Shown here piece by piece: positions 59,802 through 64,000 of a stretch of DNA of 64,000 nucleotides; the first letter of the stretch is position 1; each line of letters opens with the position of its first letter. The notes under the pieces were generated by a model, which made no database searches, was not told the DNA's origin, and saw only the letters and a list, made by a program, of their open reading frames with translations. A program made the position numbers and the translations under genes. The DNA is from Gigantopelta aegis (lineage: Eukaryota; Mollusca; Gastropoda; Neomphalida; Peltospiridae). The stretch covers positions 28,872,207-28,936,206 of the forward strand of contig NC_054704.1 in the NCBI RefSeq assembly GCF_016097555.1, read 5' to 3'.

Positions 59802-62800
59802 AAATATTTAATTAGGCGATTAGTACATCAATTGTTGTGTGACCTTGTTGTGACAGGGTGACAAATTGTGACGTAACAAACCTGGCTTTAAATGATGTAT
59901 TCATTTCAAATAAAAAGTAAACAAATATTTCATATTAGAAAAAGACAAATATTTCATATTAGAAAAAGACAAATATTTCATATACAAAAAGACAAATAAT
60001 TTATATATAAAAGACAAATATTTTAAAGGCATATTGTCACAGACCACTGACCTATTTAATGGTCTAACAAAGTATTACCTGAACAAATATAATTTGATTT
60101 GTCCCTAAATGTACTTTATTCAACCATCTTCATAATCACCATACTCACATTTATTAATGACATTTTGTAAAAATAATTTGATTATGGCAATGGTCCATAA
60201 TTCAAAAACTAAAATTGCCGAGAGGGATGACATGGATTTCACTCCATCATGGTTCAGTTAAGGTTATGCGATAGCTAGATTTGGTTTCAAACAATTAATG
60301 TAATTTTTATTTATTATCCATTTTTAGAGAAATAATTCCTTAAATCTGTGACAGTATGCCTTTAAATGTAAGTAAAAGATGTAACATTTTATATCAAGTA
60401 TTATTTCAGGTAAGAAAATTATTAAGTCCACACAAAAAAAGATTAATATTTCATATAAGAGAAATACTCATATTTGACATAAAAATAGACTAATATTTCA
60501 CATAAACATAAGACTAATATGCAAACTCACCTTGCCACTGATGTGATTTCCACAGTGAATGAAAACCCTGGCTAATTTCAAAGGAATCATCATCAAATGC
60601 AGCTAGGTCCAGAGCTCTCAGAATTACTGCAAAGAATGCTGTTACCTAAAACATATTAGGGTAAAGTAATCTTATTTTAATCATTTACTGTGACGTAAAA
60701 GCTTATAATCCAAATAATGTTTTGTTTTGTTTAAATTACAGAAATTTCTTTTAGTTGCCCTTGGATCAAAAATAATGAAATTATATGTGAAATATAAACA
60801 ATCCACCTCTAAATTTAATAAAGATTAGTTACAGAACTTCTGTAATTATCATTTGTTGTAACACTAAATGACTGCACTCTTTTAAGCAGAAATTTTGAAT
60901 AAAAAAGAACATATATTTTTACACTTTTATGTCTCTTTCTCTACTGATAATCAATGAATTAATTCAATGTCCTAAAATATTTTGGATGAACATGGTTTTA
61001 TTTTAAAGATATTTGTATACATATAGAGATCTTAAATTTTGGTTTAAAAAGTATGTCTAGTTATTGAACTTATGTAGAATGTCTGACTCAATGTCAAGTA
61101 TTGCACAACCAAGGCAGGGGATATAATATGAACTTTAAATTAATTCAGTCTGAAAGTCTGTATCTATACACCTGCACAAATGTTAAGCACCACTCGGATC
61201 AATAGTGAATAAACAAACTGACATGAGCATACCAATTTATGTGATCTGGACTGTTATTTGTGTATGAGAACATTATGGCAAAGCGAAGGTTGCCTGATGC
61301 CACGAAATGGCAGATTATTGGCATGCACAAAACTGGTATGTCACGCAGAGAGATTGGCACAAACTGTCATACCATACTGTCATCAGTCGTGATGACTGTA
61401 CCCGGAACACTCAAGGGGCAGATATACCAGGATGCCATCTTGGGTTGAGATGTCATTCCTCATTTTGACAATCATCAGGGCTTCTAGATTATGGTAGCCC
61501 CACTCCCATGGCTAGAGATATTCAATGTTGGGCTAGTGAATAACTACTTTTTTCATGCCTGATGGCTAGTGAAAATTTGTTTTGTGAAATAAACATGAAT
61601 ATCTTGACCCCACCCCAACCCCAATGTTAGTGTTTTTAAGCTCTATCTCCATCTTTAGGTGACATATCTGATTATTACTATTATTTAGTAAAATTGTATT
61701 AACTTAAAGTAAAGTAGGGCTAGTGAATTTTTAATCATGGCTAGTACATTTTTAAAATCACTGATCCCATGGCTAGTGGATTTTAAAAAAAATCTAGAAG
61801 CCCTGCAATCATGCACTTGCAATCCATCCTGTCTTCATCATGCCATATCAGTACTTGATCATCTGCAGCAGCATGCAATTGAAACTCTACCATACCTCTG
61901 CAAGGAGCCCTGACCTGAACCCAATAGAGCATATCTAGGATGTTTTAGGACGCGTTGCTGAGGGAAAGGGATCTTCCTGTGCAGAATTTACAAGAATTAA
62001 CTCAAACACTTCATAAGGAATGGCTAAGAATACCGCATTTAATGATTAGTCAATTGGTATTCACCATTTGGAGGTGTGTTCAGTCCATCATTCAGACACA
62101 GGGTGGATATAACTGATATTGATCAAAACCATGTTGAGATGTTGGCTGACATTTACAAATGACGTTACCAACCATCAGTTTGTTTTCCAATTTCCATGTC
62201 ATTTGATCAAGTGTTAATAAAATCCTTCAGTATATCCATGGCATCATCTCAAATGTTTTGTTTCTTTTAATATTACCTATTGCAATTAGATATACATTTA
62301 AAAAATGTTAAATATTATTAATTTTGGTATTTTCGTAGTACATTCGACATGGTGTGTGTATCTGTGAAAAAAATGGGTGGTGCTTAATTTTTGTGCAGGT
62401 GTATAAAAATGTATTTAAATTCTTTTGTGTGTTTTTGTATACTGTTATGTACTATCCAAATATGATTAATAATGTAGAGACTTTGCACTATAAATCAATT
62501 CATGAAAATAGGTATGTCCTACATTGTTAGACCGAATTTTTAAAATGTTTCATTTTGTACTTGGTAATTTTGACATAATTTGCTACATTTTTCTACTTGT
62601 AGCAAGGGATATTTTATATGCACCATCGCAGATGTAAAGTGACGTCATAAAAATTCCAAATGCTTCATCACATTAAAAAATACCAGCCTAGGTGGCGTTG
62701 TGGTTAGGCCATCGGTCTATAGGCTGGTAGGTACTGGGTTCGGATCCCAGTCGAGGCATGGGATTTTTAATCCAGATACTGACTCCAAACCTTGAGTAAG

Positions 62801-63166
62801 GCTCAATGGGTAGGTGTAAACCACTTGCACCTACCAGTGATCCATAACTGGTTCAACAAAGGCATGGTTTGTGCTATCCTGCCTGTGGGAAGTGCAAATA
62901 AAAGATCCCTTGCTGTTAATCGGAAAGAGTAGCCCATGTTGTGGCGACAGTGGGTTTCCTCTCAAAATCTGTGTGGTCCTTAACCATATGTCTGACGCCA
63001 TATAACCGTAAATAAAATGTGTTGAGTGCGTCGTTAAATAAAACATTTCTTTCTTTCACATTAAAAAATAAACTGGTCAACTTACCTTGACCCCTGTCAA
63101 AATAGTCCTGAGTTCTATATTGAGCAGACAACTCTGTTTACATGTCAGTATGTATCTATGTTTCAT
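52841..63166 (-). CDS. Four-transmembrane protein, six-exon gene (LAPTM/pasiflora-like tetraspan)
   Basis: Exons 63166-63086, 60645-60531, 58162-58074, 54232-54116, 53511-53455 and 52954-52841 join without a break to a 190-residue protein. All five introns are GT-AG. It starts MKHRYILTCKQSC, with a cysteine pair, then NIELRTILTGVK. Hydrophobic segments lie at about residues 23-42, 66-92, 104-128 and 136-163. A polar loop rich in D, H and W (43-65) separates the first two. The charged tail (ARFEEMEDKIAEERRF onward) faces the cytosol if topology follows the usual rule. The CxxxC start followed by an RT motif and four spans recalls LAPTM and insect pasiflora/fire exit proteins. This is inference from layout, so no symbol is given. 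The introns carry a minisatellite, MITEs and SINEs. Confidence 0.8.
53455..53511 (-). CDS. Four-span protein exon 5
   Basis: This is a 57-bp exon between acceptor 'tttttcaacag' and donor GTAAG. It reads RLAFVVFIWLYWLIKSVIY, most of the fourth membrane span. Confidence 0.85.
53746..53965 (-). mobile_element. SINE in intron 4
   Basis: Reverse orientation: tail 'tcttttgtttaacgacatca', 'ctattggatgtcaaacattt', core (tatacaccatcccacagaca) and body 'ccagtggtggtgcactgg'. Confidence 0.8.
54116..54232 (-). CDS. Four-span protein exon 4
   Basis: The acceptor 'attttcag' comes just before 54232 and the donor GTAAG follows 54116. It reads HSILYINLLRRYTYAFMIYV, then FIEFCFSVFEF, forming the third span. 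The 57-bp minisatellite begins about 15 bp upstream of this exon. Confidence 0.88.
54245..55270. repeat. 57-bp minisatellite, about 18 copies
   Basis: The unit contains 'catgatgcacaatagtcccg' and 'tatcttccaccacataatca' and 'caacaatgaatgtaaat'. Two variants differ mainly at 'aatcccaac' versus 'aatcacaac' and are grouped at opposite ends. Since 57 is a multiple of three, long open frames (such as one of 353 codons on the - strand with unit MIYIHCCDYVVEDTGLLCI) cross it. They are not evidence of a gene. Confidence 0.96.
55430..55650. repeat. Intron 3 repeat, copy A
   Basis: 'ctttatgtacacttaaaa', 'atcacatcggt' and 'aattataatcgatcattgga' recur in the same order at 57905-58066, so this is a diverged direct repeat inside one intron. 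Confidence 0.7.
56045..56740 (-). mobile_element. SINE split by a later insertion
   Basis: The SINE tail side (56045-56171, 'gaaaacttgctacatgtttt') and core side (from about 56566, 'cagcaagggatcttttacat') belong to one reverse-strand copy. They are separated by the repeat at 56172-56560. The head side ends near 56735 ('gatcttgcgatgcaagcacc'). Confidence 0.75.
56172..56560. repeat. TCAGG-started dispersed repeat inside a SINE
   Basis: It begins 'caggtcaggtcaggacaggt', has 'catgggcgcagatgcccgcc' and a C tract, and ends 'cttaagtccctaatcgtaaa'. Its ends match the repeat in DCTD intron 1 (21049-22020). It interrupts a SINE, so it inserted later. Confidence 0.7.
57905..58066. repeat. Intron 3 repeat, copy B
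   Basis: Homologous to 55430-55650 in the same orientation. It lies directly beside the exon 3 donor. Confidence 0.7.
58074..58162 (-). CDS. Four-span protein exon 3
   Basis: The acceptor reads 'gcttccag' and the donor GTAAGT. It encodes AFLASDIVLIALHIIFIFFS and VYMAFQVKRQ, the complete second membrane span plus a basic stop-transfer end. Confidence 0.88.
58229..58283. repeat. (TA)n microsatellite
   Basis: A continuous TA run abuts the pogo-like element that follows. Confidence 0.95.
58284..59191. mobile_element. pogo/Tigger-like non-autonomous element
   Basis: The left end CAGTCACACCTCGTTACAA pairs with the inverse of TTGTAATGAAGTGTGACTG. TA lies on both sides (58282-58283 and 59192-59193). 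It is 908 bp without a transposase. The CAGT start and TA target suit the pogo group of Tc1/mariner. Confidence 0.85.
59928..60025. repeat. Short tandem repeat (~26 bp)
   Basis: 'acaaatatttcatattagaa' with 'aaag' repeats about four times with decay, ending at the TTAA of the next MITE. Confidence 0.85.
60027..60361. mobile_element. MITE flanked by TTAA, AGGCATA-type ends
   Basis: The left end AGGCATATTGTCACAGA matches the inverse of TCTGTGACAGTATGCCT. TTAA flanks both sides (60023-60026 and 60362-60365). It is noncoding and 335 bp long, in intron 2 of the four-span protein gene. Confidence 0.88.
60531..60645 (-). CDS. Four-span protein exon 2
   Basis: The acceptor reads 'atgttttag' and the donor GTGAGT. 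It encodes VTAFFAVILRALDLAAFDDD, then SFEISQGFHSLWKSHQWQ, covering the end of the first span and the first loop. It ends in phase 1. Confidence 0.87.
61275..62120 (+). pseudogene. Tc1/mariner transposase fragments
   Basis: An ATG at 61275 opens MAKRRLPDATKWQIIGMHKT with GMSRREIG, the first helix-turn-helix of a Tc1-type transposase, and stops at about 61448. After the nested MITE a block reads PDLNPIEHI followed by a stop, which holds the catalytic glutamate. A C-terminal stretch near 62070-62115 follows. The region with both catalytic aspartates is deleted. Confidence 0.85.
61476..61805. mobile_element. hAT MITE nested in Tc1/mariner
   Basis: The ends CAGGGCTTCTAGAT and ATCTAGAAGCCCTG are exact inverses. 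CAATCAT flanks it at 61469-61475 and 61806-61812. It is homologous in reverse to 32731-33093. Confidence 0.93.
62683..63056 (+). mobile_element. Full-length tRNA-derived SINE with perfect target duplication
   Basis: The head (gtggcgttgtggttaggcc with GGTTCGGATCCCAGTC), body, core (gtgcaaataaaagatccctt) and tail (cgtcgttaaataaaacattt) are all present. The exact 14-bp duplication CACATTAAAAAATA flanks it at 62669-62682 and 63057-63070. It lies in intron 1 of the four-span protein gene, 10 bp from the exon 1 donor. Confidence 0.95.
62693..62748 (+). promoter_or_regulatory. SINE internal RNA polymerase III promoter (boxes A and B)
   Basis: The box A-like TGGCGTTGTGG at 62693-62703 and box B GGTTCGGATCC at 62738-62748 are spaced as in tRNA genes. 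The surrounding sequence does not fold as a full tRNA, consistent with a SINE head. Confidence 0.7.
63086..63166 (-). CDS. Four-span protein exon 1 (start)
   Basis: This 27-codon exon runs from the ATG at 63166 to donor GTAAGT after 63086. It was chosen because its phase 0 join to exon 2 gives ILTGVK-VTAFF, a continuous membrane helix. An upstream coding exon cannot be excluded, as no stop lies close before the ATG. Confidence 0.75.
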
Positions 63167-64000
63167 AATTTTAGACAAAATTTTAAGTTTTTAAGTTTTA
63201 AATGATGAAAGAAACAAAAAGCACTCTTTCGAGACTATAAGATTCAATTGATCAGAAGGGCCAAATATCAAAATTGACAACAATACAAATGCCACCTATC
63301 TGCACATACTGGTATATATATATACAGTAAACTCAATATGTCAAACTCCGTTTTCTCAAACGCCACGCTATCTCAAAGCAAGAAGTGGGTCCGAACCGTT
63401 TCTCTATATGAACATGTCAAATGACTTATGTGGTCCCATGTGACATATTTACTATATATTTTGTCTATTTTTGTCGAAGTTGAAAACGTATTTTCCATAA
63501 ATTAAAATAATTATTATTTAATAAAATTATTTCGATAAATGCAGTAAACCAAGCCAAGGGCTTCCTTTTAATTTATTAGTTTGTGTTCGATCATTAGAGG
63601 CCAGTGGATTAACTTGTTGTTATTGCCAAGTATGCCTAATTAGTATTTATTTAATCCGGTCGCTTGAAAGTGGTGGCCTATGAAACAGCAGCAGTTATCA
63701 AAAGTGGGTAACAATAAAAGTGGGATTGGGTATATAAAGGTATTGGATTAGGTGTTCTTACTATGAGTGGTTTCAACTTGTTATTTTAAGTCCAAATTTT
63801 AAAATAAAAATATAAGTGTACACTTGTTATGCATTCATCTTGCAATATGTCGGAGAACGAACGCTGCTAGCAATCCAGTGAAGGACCCAGTCTGAGCCCT
63901 GGGGTGGGGTGGGGGTGGGGGGGGGGGGGGGTAGCTAGATCCAGTGCTTTAACTCTGACACGCAAGAGAAAGTTAACAGTACATTCTTTTGAGAAGAAAC
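63167..64000. other. Upstream flank of the four-span gene
   Basis: It has a possible pogo/Tigger-like left end (ACAGTAAACTCAATATGTC) near 63325, without a right end in view, and a long G-rich tract at 63900-63931. No exon is recognised. Confidence 0.5.

Larger units (their letters stand above)
61167..62403 (+). mobile_element. Dead Tc1/mariner element with a nested MITE
   Basis: The left end TACACCTGCACAAATGTTAA and the inverse of TTAATTTTTGTGCAGGTGTA form inverted ends of about 30 bp, extended by 'gcaccac'. TA flanks both (61165-61166 and 62404-62405). It holds fragments of a transposase. The hAT MITE at 61476-61805 inserted into it. Confidence 0.9.

Noticed and set aside
62690..62765. Possible tRNA gene
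   Set aside because: It has boxes A and B but no complete cloverleaf and is followed by a SINE body, tail and target duplication.
1..64000. CRISPR array, toxin-antitoxin or other bacterial defence system
   Set aside because: Introns, SINEs and eukaryotic transposons show nuclear animal DNA. The tandem repeats seen lack the repeat-spacer pattern of CRISPR.

Overview
The window looks like molluscan nuclear DNA, probably gastropod. It is AT-rich, has intron-split genes with GT-AG junctions, and is packed with tRNA-derived SINEs of the mollusc type (core close to 'gtgcatataaaagatccctt', tail 'cgtcgttaaataaaac'). It also carries many MITEs, AT microsatellites and poly-G tracts. No prokaryotic operon, CRISPR array, rRNA or stand-alone tRNA was seen. 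Species and most repeat names cannot be fixed without searches.

Three host genes are supported by spliced reading frames. (1) The 3' end of HMMR (hyaluronan-mediated motility receptor, + strand): coding exons at 43-176 and 2428-2626, and a tentative last exon at 4016-4122. (2) DCTD (deoxycytidylate deaminase, + strand): four exons from 20824 to 33924, about 164 residues, with both zinc-ligand motifs. Its 10.7-kb second intron holds nested hAT transposons. (3) A complete six-exon gene on the - strand (63166 down to 52841) for a 190-residue, four-membrane-span protein of unknown function that resembles the LAPTM/pasiflora type of small tetraspan proteins.

Most of the rest is mobile DNA. 5780-6368: broken Tc1/mariner transposase. 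9580-15497: a whole DIRS retrotransposon with inverted ends, an internal complementary region, reverse transcriptase/RNase H and tyrosine recombinase, but with frameshifts. 18086-19581: an apparently intact Tc1/mariner element. 23325-31965: nested hAT elements with a 970-codon transposase frame on the - strand. 35736-36545: Gypsy pol remnant. 38631-43358: a 4.7-kb fold-back element with arms of about 0.6 kb around an unfamiliar 141-residue frame. 44843-46325: 5'-truncated LINE. 61167-62403: dead Tc1/mariner with a hAT MITE inside. In between are at least four TTAA-flanked MITEs, several hAT-type MITEs with 7-8 bp target duplications, a pogo/Tigger-like MITE and more than a dozen SINEs.

The host genes do not form a pathway cluster. 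The main theme is mobile elements inserting into gene introns and into one another, so that insertion order can be read from target duplications and interrupted copies. The least familiar items are the large fold-back element with its own reading frame, a 61+61 bp near-perfect palindrome inside the outer hAT element, a higher-order 39/117-bp repeat inside the hAT transposase frame, and a 57-bp minisatellite that runs up to a splice acceptor.
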